Assembly: GCF_000969605.1 (NCBI RefSeq)
Contig: NZ_JZUE01000007.1
Location: 1 to 64,000 of the forward strand
Direction of reading: 5' to 3'
DNA: 64,000 nt
Source: Aquincola tertiaricarbonis
Lineage (GTDB): Bacteria; Pseudomonadota; Gammaproteobacteria; Burkholderiales; Burkholderiaceae_C
Position numbers and translations under genes: made by a program. The notes under the pieces are model-generated. The model ran no database searches, was not told where the DNA came from, and was given only the letters and a program-made list of their open reading frames with translations. Below are positions 50,701 through 59,074 of this stretch, piece by piece. Each line of letters opens with the position of its first letter. Position 1 is the stretch's first letter.

Positions 50701-51324
50701 CGCATCGGCGCCGCCACGCTGTCAGGTGCCATGGTCGATGGCTGGGAAGCGCCGGCGCTCACCGCCCTGTCCACCGCGCCGCTGCCCTGGACCGAAGGCG
50801 ACCTCTACGGCTACCTGCGCCGCGGCTACAGCCCCCGCCACGGCGTGGCCGGCGGCCCGATGGCGCCGGTGGTGCAGCAACTGCAGGCGCTGCCGGATGC
50901 CGACATCCGCGCGATGGCGGTGTACCTGGCCTCGTTCAACAAGGCGCAAGCCACGCCGCCCGCGGCCGCAGCCGCACTGGCGGTGCCGCTGCCCGACGCC
51001 CGCGCCCGCCTGTTTGAAGGCGCCTGCGGTGCCTGCCACCACGACACGCCGGTGCCCGGCCAGTTCGGCCTGGACCTGCCGCTGGCGCTGAACAGCAACC
51101 TGCACAGCGCCCGACCCGACAACCTGCTGCGCACCATCCTCGACGGCCTGCAGCACCCGCCCACGCGCGACGTGGGCTACATGCCCGCCTTTCGCCACGC
51201 GCTGGACGACCGGCAGATCGCCGACATCGCCGCCTACCTGCGCCAGCGCCACGCGCCCGACAAGCCGGCCTGGCCAGACCTGGCCTCCGACGTGGCCCGA
51301 CTGCGCCAGCAGCCGGCGCACTGA
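47758..51324 (+). CDS. nicB: Nicotinate dehydrogenase large subunit with cytochrome c domains (NicB-like)
   Basis: Hydroxylates nicotinate at C6 and passes electrons to a c-type chain. At 1188 residues it matches P. putida NicB (about 1187). Residues 1-750 form the molybdopterin-cytosine-dinucleotide aldehyde-oxidase-type domain; a hydrophobic segment lies near 767-787 after an Arg cluster; the rest carries three CxxCH haem sites at Cys822, Cys968 and Cys1090. The N-terminus has a degenerate Tat-like stretch (DRAGFLAASGVLLVL). The long antisense frame across it is a shadow. Confidence 0.92.
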   Translation: MTLAHRSQHLDRAGFLAASGVLLVLREAPPAPPPSPGQPPAVSANPAEGPEILLALWEDGSATGLHGHVDLGTGLRTALSQLVAEELDLPLAEVTMVMGHTCSVPNQGATIASASIQVHGLPLRQAAAQARAWLREQGATPADLQGRQVRLLLDPAAATLKPHEQHRVIGQPVPRVDIPAKATGELIFVHDMRLPGMLHGRVVRPPYAGVDAGDFVGRTLQSVDRDSIGHLPGIVDLVVIGDFIGIVAEREDQAEAAMQALQVQWKPWPGLQALHDVENAVRSNPATRRLLLEKGDVQTAIAGAAQPMPRSYLWPYQLHASIGPSCAVADWQDGKLTVWAGTQNPHVLRADLARLTGLADVQVDVVRMEAAGCYGRNGADDVAADAALLSRAVGQPVRVQLTREQEHAWEPKGAAQLMQIDGGLQADGSPAAYDFQTSYPSNGAPTLALLLTGTVPATATAYEMGDRTAVPPYDYANLRVAANDMAPILRASWLRGVSALPNSFAHESYIDELATAAGVDPVDYRLRWLKDERAAELVRATAAKAGWRPHTAPQGQPAVGDVLRGQGFAYARYVHSKFPGFGAAWAAWVADVEVNRVTGEVHVRRVVVGHDAGLMVNPAGVQHQVHGNVLQTTSRALKEQVRTEPSGPNIGAVATREWGSYPILSFREVPVVEVMLMPRPGEAPLGSGESASVPGTAAIANAIFDATGVRFRNPPFTPEVVRAALNPLPGPQEDAGAAAALPPAAEAPALPRPALPPDAPLPRRRRGLWATAGALLAGLVGLGAAAFGWRPAIAPVAAGSSALVYTSQTIERGRLLAAAGDCVVCHTAPGGTPNAGGRAMQTPFGTVYSTNLTPDAATGIGQWSFSAFQRAMREGISRDGRHLYPAFPYTSFTKMTDDDLTALYAYLMAQPAVAHQPPATRLAFPFSLRPLMALWNALYLVPGPAQPEPARSAEWNRGAYLVNGAGHCGACHTPRNAFGAERIGAATLSGAMVDGWEAPALTALSTAPLPWTEGDLYGYLRRGYSPRHGVAGGPMAPVVQQLQALPDADIRAMAVYLASFNKAQATPPAAAAALAVPLPDARARLFEGACGACHHDTPVPGQFGLDLPLALNSNLHSARPDNLLRTILDGLQHPPTRDVGYMPAFRHALDDRQIADIAAYLRQRHAPDKPAWPDLASDVARLRQQPAH

Positions 51325-51389
51325 CACCGCATGCGCCGGCCGGCGCACCACCGCGGCACGGCACCGCTCTTGCATCGACGCCTTCAGCC

Positions 51390-51409
51390 GATGTAGTGCC
51401 CGCCACATT
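51390..51409. promoter_or_regulatory. Second copy of the palindromic operator candidate
   Basis: GATGTAG-N6-CCACATT matches the palindrome at 37774-37793 at 12 of 14 arm positions, with the same 6-base centre length. A half-site CTACATC follows at 51425-51431, echoing the extra half-site at the first copy. It lies 92 bases before the tannase-family start. Confidence 0.45.
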
Positions 51410-51500
51410 TTGGTTCGGTGCCTGCTACATCGACATGCACGGCGCAGCCGGCATCGGCAGCTGCGGCCATTGGTGTCACACGGTCCTTGAGGAGTTCGAA

Positions 51501-53186
51501 GTGATCGATCGTTCCAAGCACAACGCCCGCCGCCCCGCAACCAGCCTGGCCGCCACGGCCACCGTCGCCGCCAGCGCCCTGCTCGTCGCCGCTTGTGGCG
51601 GCGACGGCGGCAGCAACGACGAAGGGCCGACAGCCGCCACCTTCGCCGAGGCCTGCGCCGCGCTGGCTGGAGGCAGCGTCGGCAGCGGCGCGGTCGAGTC
51701 CGCGGTGTTCACGCCCGCCAGCACCGGCGCCATCACCGCCGCCTCGGTGCCCGACCACTGCCTGGTGCGCGGCGCGATGAACCGCCGCACCGGCATCGAC
51801 GGTAAGCCCTATGCGCTGCAGTTCGAAGTGCGCCTGCCGATGCTGTGGAACTCGCGGCTGTACTACCAGGGCGGCAGCGGCGTGGACGGCACGCTGTTCA
51901 CCGCCACCGGCAGCTACCCGGCCGGCGGCAACACCCGCAATGCACTGCTCGACGGCTATGCGGTGGTCACCACCGATTCGGGCCACATCGCCGAGACGGG
52001 CGTGGCCAACGGCGCCTTCCTGTTCGGTGCCGATCCGCAGGCGCGCGACGAGTACGGCGATGCGCAGCTGCCGCTGGTCACGGCCGCCGCCAAGACGGTG
52101 ATCCAGCGCTTCTACGGCGCGGCGCCGGCGCGCTCGTACTTCGTCGGCTGCTCCAACGGCGGCCGGCAGGCGATGGTGGCGGCGCAGCGCCACCCCGATC
52201 TGTTCGACGGCATCGTGGCCGCGTCGCCCGGCTTCCGGCTCACGCAGGCGTCGATCCAGGGATCGATCTACCAGGCGCAGATCACCGCCGCCGTGGCGCC
52301 GCTGGGTGCCCATGGCCGGCCCGACATCACGCAGGGCCTGAGCAACGACGAGAAGGCCACCGTGCGCCAGCGCATCCTCGATGCCTGCGATGCGCAGGAC
52401 GGCGTGGTGGACGGCATGGTCAGCAGGCTGAGCGCCTGCCGGCCCGACCCCGCCACCTGGGCCTGTGCCGCGGGCGAAACCGCCAACTGCCTGCCTGCCG
52501 CCAAGGCCGCCTACGTGGCGAAGATGTTCGCCGGCGCCTACACGCGCAGCGGCGAGCAGATCTACGCGCCCTGGCCGTTCGAGCCCGGCATGGCCGCGCA
52601 GTTCGGCAATCCGTTCTACACGATCTTCGCGGGCGAGGCCTCGCACATCTACACCACGCCGCCCACGCTCACGGCCGACCTGCTGGGCTACGGCCTGCAG
52701 GCCGACATGGACGCGGAGTACGCCAAGCTCTCGACGGTGGCCGCGCCCTTCACCCGCTCGGGCAATGCCTTCACCAATGCCGAATCGCCGGACATGGACC
52801 GCTTCAAAGCCCGCGGCGGCAAGATCCTGATGTTCAACGGCTCGGCCGACCTGGCCTTCTCCAACCACGACCTGGCGCGCTACTACACGCAGGTGCAGGC
52901 CCGCTACGGCGAGGCCGATGCGGCCGGCTTCGCGCGCGTGTTCCTGGTGCCCGGCATGGGCCACTGCAGCGGCGGCGCCTACGGCACCGACCAGTTCGAT
53001 GCCTTCGGTGCCATGGTGCGCTGGGTGGAGAACGGCAGCGCGCCCGACGTGATGGTGTCCACCGCCCGCGCCGCGGCCGGCGTGGCCTGGCCGGGCCGCA
53101 CCCGCCCGCTGTGCGCCTACCCCAAGGAGGCGGTCTACAACGGCAGCGGCAGCATCGAGGACGCCGCCAACTTCACCTGCCGCTAG
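51501..53186 (+). CDS. Tannase/feruloyl-esterase family lipoprotein
   Basis: A 561-residue tannase-family esterase with the nucleophile motif GCSNGGRQ and a late GMGHCSGG with the catalytic His. The GTG at 51501, after GAGGAG, gives a lipoprotein signal with lipobox LVAAC (Cys about 31) and a Gly/Asp-rich tether. An earlier in-frame start at 51396 overlaps the operator and is rejected. It probably hydrolyses aromatic esters at the cell surface. The shared operator suggests control with the nicotinate cluster, but its substrate is unknown. Confidence 0.88.
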   Translation: MIDRSKHNARRPATSLAATATVAASALLVAACGGDGGSNDEGPTAATFAEACAALAGGSVGSGAVESAVFTPASTGAITAASVPDHCLVRGAMNRRTGIDGKPYALQFEVRLPMLWNSRLYYQGGSGVDGTLFTATGSYPAGGNTRNALLDGYAVVTTDSGHIAETGVANGAFLFGADPQARDEYGDAQLPLVTAAAKTVIQRFYGAAPARSYFVGCSNGGRQAMVAAQRHPDLFDGIVAASPGFRLTQASIQGSIYQAQITAAVAPLGAHGRPDITQGLSNDEKATVRQRILDACDAQDGVVDGMVSRLSACRPDPATWACAAGETANCLPAAKAAYVAKMFAGAYTRSGEQIYAPWPFEPGMAAQFGNPFYTIFAGEASHIYTTPPTLTADLLGYGLQADMDAEYAKLSTVAAPFTRSGNAFTNAESPDMDRFKARGGKILMFNGSADLAFSNHDLARYYTQVQARYGEADAAGFARVFLVPGMGHCSGGAYGTDQFDAFGAMVRWVENGSAPDVMVSTARAAAGVAWPGRTRPLCAYPKEAVYNGSGSIEDAANFTCR

Positions 53187-53287
53187 CGGCACCCGGGGGC
53201 CGTCGCACGCCTGACATACACGCTGCCCACACTGCGACGCTCAACGCCTGCGCAGCCAGGCGCCAAGCACATCGCCAGGAGCAGTAC

Positions 53288-54952
53288 ATGGGACGTCCCC
53301 ACACCAAGCCGCCGGCCCGCAAGGGTCCCAACCGCCGCGACTTCTTCAAGCAGTCCGGCGGCAGCACCGCCGCCCTGGCCGCCGCCACGCTGCTGCCGAT
53401 GGGCAGCGCCCTGGCCGCCGATGCGGTGCCCGCGTTCCAGCACGGCGTGGCCAGCGGTGATCCGCTGTCCGACCGCGTGATCCTGTGGACCCGCGTGACG
53501 CCCAACGGCCCGCGCGGTGCGGTGCCGGTGCAGTGGGTGGTGGCCCGTGATCCCGGCCTTACGCAGGTGGTGCTGCGCGGCACCGCCAAGACCAACCCCG
53601 ACCGCGACTACACCGTGAAGGTGGACGCCATCGGCCTGCAGCCGGGCACCACCTACTACTACCGCTTCAAGGCCGAGGGCACCGACTCGCCCATCGGCCG
53701 CACGCGCACGCTGCCGGTGGGTGCGGTGGACCGCCTGCGCATGGCCGTGGTGAGCTGCAGCAACCACGCCTACGGCTACTTCAACGCCTACCGCCAGATC
53801 GCAGCCCGCGCCGACCTGGACCTGGTGCTGCACCTGGGCGACTACCTGTACGAATACGGCACCAACCAGTACGGCACCGCCCGCCCCACCGAGCCGGCTA
53901 CCGAGATCACCAGCCTGGCCGACTACCGCATGCGCCATGCGCAGTACAAGCGCGATGCCGACCTGCAGGCGCTGCACCGCCAGCATCCGATGATCGCCAT
54001 CTGGGACGACCACGAGATCACCAACGACGCCTGGAAGGACGGCGCCCAGAACCACACCGAAGGCGCCGAGGGCGTGTGGAACGAGCGCGTGAACCGCGCA
54101 CTGAAGGCCTACTTCGAGTGGATGCCCACGCGCGCGGTGGACACCACCGACCTGCGCAAGAACTGGCGCAGCTTCCGCTTCGGCAACCTGGCCGACGTGG
54201 TGATGCTGGAAGAGCGCCTGGCCGGCCGGGCGCAGCAGCTGCCTGCCGGCGGCCAGTTCACGCAGACCGGTGCCTTCACCGATGCCAGCCGCAGCCTGCT
54301 GGGCAGCGAGCAGGAAGCCTGGGTGGCCGACACGCTGCGCCGCTCCACCACGCAGTGGCGCTTCCTGGGCCAGGGCGTGATGTTCGCGCAGCTCAAGGGC
54401 GTGGGTGCAGCCAACGCGGCCGGCGGCGGCGCCTTCCTCAATGCCGACCAGTGGGACGGCTACCAGCCCGCCCGCAACCGCATCTACGACATCCTGAAGG
54501 GCAATGCCGCCACGCCGGGCGTGGGCAACGTGGTGGTGCTCACCGGCGACATCCACAGCTCCTGGGCGGCCGACCTGACGCAGGACCCGAACAACCCGGA
54601 CCTGGCCAGCGGCGGCTACAACCCGGCCACCGGCGAAGGCTCGCGCGCGGTGGAGTTCGTCGGCACCTCGGTCACCTCGCCGGGCGTCAACGATCCGCAG
54701 GGCAGCACGGCCGCCTTCCTGCGCAGCCAGAACCCGCACTTCAAGTACATCGACCTCATGCGCCGCGGCTACATGCTGATCGACGCCACGCCGCAGCGCG
54801 TGGTGGGCGAATGGTGGTACGTGGACACGGTGGCCAGCATCAGCAACGTGCAGGTCTTCGGCACCGCCTTCGAGGTGCAGGCCGGCACCAACCACCTGGT
54901 GCCTTCGGCCCAGACCACGCCGCGCGCCAACCCGCCGCTGCTGGCCCCGTGA
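53288..54952 (+). CDS. PhoD-like alkaline phosphatase
   Basis: A 554-residue metallophosphoesterase of the PhoD type. A Tat signal (NRRDFFKQSGG, hydrophobic run, then ALAAD) shows export. The N-terminal domain begins FQHGVASGDPLSDRVILWTRV, and metal motifs include HLGDYLYEYG, WDDHEITND and TGDIHSSW. AGGAG precedes the ATG. Likely releases phosphate from organic esters in the periplasm or outside. Confidence 0.93.
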   Translation: MGRPHTKPPARKGPNRRDFFKQSGGSTAALAAATLLPMGSALAADAVPAFQHGVASGDPLSDRVILWTRVTPNGPRGAVPVQWVVARDPGLTQVVLRGTAKTNPDRDYTVKVDAIGLQPGTTYYYRFKAEGTDSPIGRTRTLPVGAVDRLRMAVVSCSNHAYGYFNAYRQIAARADLDLVLHLGDYLYEYGTNQYGTARPTEPATEITSLADYRMRHAQYKRDADLQALHRQHPMIAIWDDHEITNDAWKDGAQNHTEGAEGVWNERVNRALKAYFEWMPTRAVDTTDLRKNWRSFRFGNLADVVMLEERLAGRAQQLPAGGQFTQTGAFTDASRSLLGSEQEAWVADTLRRSTTQWRFLGQGVMFAQLKGVGAANAAGGGAFLNADQWDGYQPARNRIYDILKGNAATPGVGNVVVLTGDIHSSWAADLTQDPNNPDLASGGYNPATGEGSRAVEFVGTSVTSPGVNDPQGSTAAFLRSQNPHFKYIDLMRRGYMLIDATPQRVVGEWWYVDTVASISNVQVFGTAFEVQAGTNHLVPSAQTTPRANPPLLAP

Positions 54953-54975
54953 ACACCTCTCTTGCAGGACACCCC

Positions 54976-55584
54976 ATGACCACCGCCCTTCCTTTCGCCC
55001 TGCGCGCCGCCGTCGGCGTGCTGCTGGCCGCCGCCGGCCTGACCGCGCATGCCGCCGACTTCACCCTCAGCGGCAACATCACGAACCACAACGACGTGGT
55101 GCGCATCACCTTCGACGTGGCCGCCGGCGGCAGCGATGTCACGCTGTTCACCGACTCGTGGCAGGGCGGCCTCAACTTCGACCCGGCCGTCGTGCTGTGG
55201 TCGAAGACCGGCAACGACTGGACCCGGGTGACTGAGAACGACGATGCCGACCCCGCCATCGGCAACAGCGGCTACTTCGACGCCGGCCTGGCGCTGCCGC
55301 AGCCGGCCGCAGGCCGCTACATGCTCACGCTGGTGGCCAGCTCGAACGACGCCAACGGCGAGCTGCTGTCGCAGGGCTTCACCTACGACGCCGAGGCGCC
55401 CATCGCCATCGGCCAGTGGAACCAGCCCACCTACGACCCGAACGCCAACGACCAGAAGGGCAGCTTCTGGCGCGTCCAGTTCAGCGGCGTGCAGAACGTC
55501 AGCGCGGTGCCCGAGCCCTCCACCTGGCTGTTGATGGCACTCGGCGCAGCGGCGCTGGTGCCGGCGGCGCGTCGCCGCCGCTGA
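54976..55584 (+). CDS. PEP-CTERM exported protein (DVUA0089-like)
   Basis: A 202-residue secreted protein with a signal peptide (about 1-26) and a C-terminal sorting region VPEPSTWLLMALGAAAL followed by a basic end, the target of exosortase. The middle resembles DVUA0089 family domains (FTLSGNITNHNDVVRITF). It follows the phosphatase after 23 bases, so they are probably coexpressed. No exosortase gene is in the window. Confidence 0.88.
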   Translation: MTTALPFALRAAVGVLLAAAGLTAHAADFTLSGNITNHNDVVRITFDVAAGGSDVTLFTDSWQGGLNFDPAVVLWSKTGNDWTRVTENDDADPAIGNSGYFDAGLALPQPAAGRYMLTLVASSNDANGELLSQGFTYDAEAPIAIGQWNQPTYDPNANDQKGSFWRVQFSGVQNVSAVPEPSTWLLMALGAAALVPAARRRR

Positions 55585-55630
55585 GCCACCGCGCTTAACA
55601 TCGGTCGCCTTCCGTACAGGAGGGCTTCCG

Positions 55631-57151
55631 ATGCCAACGTTCGTTTCCGCTGGCCTGATCGGCGCCGTCGTGCTGTGGGGCTTGCTGTACCCGGCATCCC
55701 TGGGCACCACCTTCGAGCAAGCGCTCGCCTTCATCACACGCAACTTCGGCTCGTTCTACCTGTGGGTGGTGCTGGCGCTGGTGGTGATGTGCGCCCTGCT
55801 GGCCTTCAGCCGCTACGGCTCGCTGAAGCTGGGGGCGGAGGACGACGAACCCGAGTTCTCGCTGGGCTCCTGGTTCTCGATGCTGTTCGCCGCGGGCATG
55901 GGCATCGGCCTGGTGTTCTGGGGCGTGGCCGAGCCCATCTCGCACTACGGCGCGCCGCCGCCGGGCATCCCCGCCAACACGCCCGAGGCGGCCAACGCGG
56001 CCATGCGCTACAGCTTCTTCCACTGGGGGCTGCACCCGTGGGCGGTGTACAGCGTCGTGGCGCTGGCCATCGCCTTCTTCCAGTTCCGCCGGCAGCAGCC
56101 GGCGCTGGTGAGTGCGGTGACTTCGTCGCTGCCCTACCCGCTGGTGAAGAAGCTGGCACCGCTGTTCGACAGCCTGGCCGTCATCGCCACTGCATTCGGC
56201 GTGGCGGCGTCGCTGGGCATCGGCGCGCTGCAGATCAACAGCGGGCTGGCCAAGGTGTTCGGGCTGCCGGTGTCCACCACCGCGCAGGTCGCCATCATCG
56301 TGGTCACCACGGCCATCTTCATCACGTCGGCCGTCAGCGGCGTGGCGCGGGGGCTCAAGTGGCTGTCCAACGCCAACCTGATGGTGGCGGCGCTGCTGGC
56401 GCTGGCCGTCTTCGTGCTGGGGCCCACGGTGGCCATCATCGACACGCTGACCAACACGCTGGGCGGCTACCTGAGCGAGTTCGTGCGCATGAGCCTGCGC
56501 ATGACGCCCTTTCGCGACAGCAGCTGGGTGGCCGGCTGGACCATCTTCTATTGGGCCTGGTGGGTGTCGTGGGCGCCGTTCGTGGGCCTGTTCATCGCGC
56601 GCGTGTCCCGCGGGCGCACCATCCGCGAGTTCGTGATGGGCACGGTGCTGGCCCCCACGCTGGCCGCCATGCTGTGGTTCAGCATCTTCGGCGGCACCGC
56701 GCTCAACCTGGAGGTGATGCACGGCGCGCCCATCGCCGCGGCCGTCAAGGCCGATGTGTCCACCGCGCTGTTCGCGATGTTCGAACTGCTGCCGCTGGGC
56801 GGCGTGATGTCGCTGGTGGCCACGGTGCTGGTGGCGGTCTTCTTCGTCACCTCGGGCGATTCGGCCACGCTGGTGCTGGGCATGATGAGCCACCGCGGCG
56901 ACCCGAACCCCTCCGCCCGCAGCAAGATCCTGTGGGGCCTGCTGATTGCCGGCATCGCAGTCAGCCTGCTGCTCAGCGGCGGGCTGAAGGCGGTGCAGAC
57001 GGCCACCATCGTCTTCGCGCTGCCGTTCACCATCGTCATCCTGCTGATGGCGCTGGCGCTGTGGCGCGGCGTGCGCCTCGACTGGCACGAGGAAGACCGC
57101 CGTGAACGGGCACTGCGGCGCCGCCTGCGGGAGCTGGCCGCCGACCGCTGA
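55631..57151 (+). CDS. BCCT family transporter
   Basis: A 506-residue secondary transporter of betaine/choline/carnitine type with about 12 membrane segments. Diagnostic regions are AAGMGIGLVFWGVAEP and WTIFYWAWWVSWAPFVG, the aromatic betaine-binding box. The exact substrate is open. Since pncB follows and nicotinate genes precede, the N-methyl betaine of nicotinate (trigonelline) is a thinkable but unsupported substrate. Confidence 0.93.
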   Translation: MPTFVSAGLIGAVVLWGLLYPASLGTTFEQALAFITRNFGSFYLWVVLALVVMCALLAFSRYGSLKLGAEDDEPEFSLGSWFSMLFAAGMGIGLVFWGVAEPISHYGAPPPGIPANTPEAANAAMRYSFFHWGLHPWAVYSVVALAIAFFQFRRQQPALVSAVTSSLPYPLVKKLAPLFDSLAVIATAFGVAASLGIGALQINSGLAKVFGLPVSTTAQVAIIVVTTAIFITSAVSGVARGLKWLSNANLMVAALLALAVFVLGPTVAIIDTLTNTLGGYLSEFVRMSLRMTPFRDSSWVAGWTIFYWAWWVSWAPFVGLFIARVSRGRTIREFVMGTVLAPTLAAMLWFSIFGGTALNLEVMHGAPIAAAVKADVSTALFAMFELLPLGGVMSLVATVLVAVFFVTSGDSATLVLGMMSHRGDPNPSARSKILWGLLIAGIAVSLLLSGGLKAVQTATIVFALPFTIVILLMALALWRGVRLDWHEEDRRERALRRRLRELAADR

Positions 57152-57155
57152 GGGC

Positions 57156-57205
57156 CCGGCGGCTTGCGACGACAATGGGCCACGCGCGGCCGGGTGAGCC
57201 GCCGG
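57156..57205 (+). promoter_or_regulatory. Inverted repeat overlapping the pncB ribosome-binding site
   Basis: CCGGCGGCT (57156-57164) and AGCCGCCGG (57197-57205) are perfect 9-bp complements with a 32-base loop. The 3' arm overlaps the GGAGAG ribosome-binding site of pncB (57204-57209), so folding could block translation. Confidence 0.4.
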
Positions 57206-57215
57206 AGAGACCCGA

Positions 57216-58412
57216 GTGCAACCGATCATCCACAGCCTGCTGGACAACGACCTCTACAAGTTCACCATGTGGCAGGCGATGCTGCATCGCCATCCGCAGA
57301 CCCAGGCCGAGTACCGCTTCGTCTGCCGCCACGAGCCGGGGTATCCGCTGTCCGAGCTGGAGCAGGAGATCGGCGAGCAGCTGGACCACCTGTGCAGCCT
57401 GCGCTTCCGCCCCGACGAGCTGAAGTACCTGCGCGGCCTGCGCTACATCAAGACCGACTTCGTCGACTTCCTGCGCATCTTCCAGTTCCAGCGGGAGTTC
57501 ATCCACGTGCGCATCTCTGGCGACACGCTGGAGATCATCGCCAACGGCCCGCAAGTGCACGTGATGGCCTTCGAGATCTACGTGCTGGCGATGGTCAACG
57601 AGCTGTACTTCCGCCGCTTCGATGCCGACAAGGCCCTGGCCTGCGGCCGCCAGCGGCTGCAGGACAAGCTGGAGCTGCTGGACCGCTTCGACCACGAGGC
57701 GCCGCGCACCCATCCGTTCGAGTTCTTCGACTTCGGCGTGCGCCGGCGCTACAGCGGCGCCTGGCAGCGCGAGGTGGTGGGCACGCTCAAGCGCGAGGCC
57801 TCGCGCTACTTCAAGGGCACCTCAAACGTGCTGCTGGCACGCGACCTCGACCTCATCCCCATCGGCACGATGGCGCACGAGTACCTGCAGACCTACCAGG
57901 CCCTGGGCGTGCGGCTGCGCGACTTCCAGAAGGCCGCGCTCGAGAGCTGGGTGCAGGAATACCGCGGCGACCTGGGCGTGGCGCTGACCGACGTGGTGGG
58001 CATGGACGCCTTCCTGGCCGACTTCGACCTGTACTTCGCCAAGCTGTTCGACGGCCTGCGCCACGATTCCGGCGACCCCATCGTGTGGGGCGAGAAGGCG
58101 CTGGCGCACTACGAGAAGCTGCGCATCAACGCGCACACCAAGCGGCTGACCTTCTCCGACGGGCTGGACATCCCGCGCGCGCTGGCGCTGTACCGCCACT
58201 TCGCCGACCGCACGCAGCTGGGCTTCGGCATCGGCACCAACCTCACCAACGACGTGGGCCTGAAGACGCTGCACATCGTCATGAAGCTCACCCACTGCAA
58301 TGGCCAGCCGGTGGCCAAGCTGTCCGACAGCCCCGGCAAGACCATCTGCGACGACCACACCTTCCTGGCCTACCTGCGCCAGGTGTTCAACGTGCCGGTG
58401 GCCACGCCCTGA
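57216..58412 (+). CDS. pncB: Nicotinate phosphoribosyltransferase
   Basis: Joins nicotinate to PRPP for NAD salvage. The 398-residue protein starts with GTG after GGAGAG and has [17 protein letters not shown], the active-site His region [11 protein letters not shown], and the phosphate-binding RHDSGDP segment. It competes for the same compound that the cluster at 35-51 kb appears to degrade. Confidence 0.96.
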   Translation: MQPIIHSLLDNDLYKFTMWQAMLHRHPQTQAEYRFVCRHEPGYPLSELEQEIGEQLDHLCSLRFRPDELKYLRGLRYIKTDFVDFLRIFQFQREFIHVRISGDTLEIIANGPQVHVMAFEIYVLAMVNELYFRRFDADKALACGRQRLQDKLELLDRFDHEAPRTHPFEFFDFGVRRRYSGAWQREVVGTLKREASRYFKGTSNVLLARDLDLIPIGTMAHEYLQTYQALGVRLRDFQKAALESWVQEYRGDLGVALTDVVGMDAFLADFDLYFAKLFDGLRHDSGDPIVWGEKALAHYEKLRINAHTKRLTFSDGLDIPRALALYRHFADRTQLGFGIGTNLTNDVGLKTLHIVMKLTHCNGQPVAKLSDSPGKTICDDHTFLAYLRQVFNVPVATP

Positions 58413-58441
58413 GCCGCCTTTTCTCCTCCAGACCGCCCAAG

Positions 58442-58699
58442 ATGTCCGACGACCTGAAGACCCGATTCGAGCAAGCCGTTGCCGAAAGCAAGCAGTTGCC
58501 CGAGAAGCCCGACAACATGACGCTGCTGCGCATCTATGCGCTGTTCAAGCAGGCCAGCAGCGGCGACGTGCAGGGCGACCGCCCCGGCCTGTCCGACTTC
58601 GTCAACCGCGCCAAGTACGACGCCTGGCAATCGCTGTCCGGCACCTCGCCGGAGCAGGCGATGGGCGACTACATCGAGCTGATCGAGTCGCTGAAGTAG
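58442..58699 (+). CDS. Acyl-CoA-binding protein
   Basis: An 85-residue ACBP domain protein: LKTRFEQAVAESKQLPEKPDN, YALFKQASSGD and AKYDAWQSLSG are the classic segments that bind long-chain acyl-CoA. I start it at ATG 58442; the open frame before it is a shadow of pncB. Confidence 0.93.
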   Translation: MSDDLKTRFEQAVAESKQLPEKPDNMTLLRIYALFKQASSGDVQGDRPGLSDFVNRAKYDAWQSLSGTSPEQAMGDYIELIESLK

Positions 58700-58723
58700 G
58701 CGGCGCGGCTCGGCCCCGTCACC

Positions 58724-59035
58724 TCATGCGGTGCTGGCCTTGGCCAGCAGCGCATCGATCTTGCGGGCGATCTCGGTCTCCACCGTGGCGCCCATCGCCT
58801 TGAACAGGAAGCCCAGCTCGGCCTGCAGGTCGAGCTTGTCGGCCCGCACCGCCAGCGTGCCCTGAATGCCGCTGCGCTCGAAGCGCACGGTGTCGCCCTC
58901 GTCCCCTTCCTCGGTGCTGAACTGCAGGCCGTACTTCTCCGTGGCCTGCGCCATCCATTGCTGCGCCAGCCGGCGCGCCTTGGGCAGGCCCAGTGCATGC
59001 GGGCGTTGGATGTGGATGTCGGGCTGACGGGCCAT
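58724..59035 (-). CDS. Polyhydroxyalkanoate-system family protein
   Basis: A 103-residue protein of PF09650 (PHA granule region protein), with a Gln/Arg-rich N-terminal helix region (GLPKARRLAQQWM) and a beta-rich rest. Its function is not established; it is common in PHA-producing betaproteobacteria. Convergent with the acyl-CoA-binding protein gene. Confidence 0.82.
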   Translation of the reverse strand: MARQPDIHIQRPHALGLPKARRLAQQWMAQATEKYGLQFSTEEGDEGDTVRFERSGIQGTLAVRADKLDLQAELGFLFKAMGATVETEIARKIDALLAKASTA

Positions 59036-59074
59036 TCGGCTCTCCTTGGGGTCGGTCGTCGGTGCGGAAGAAGG

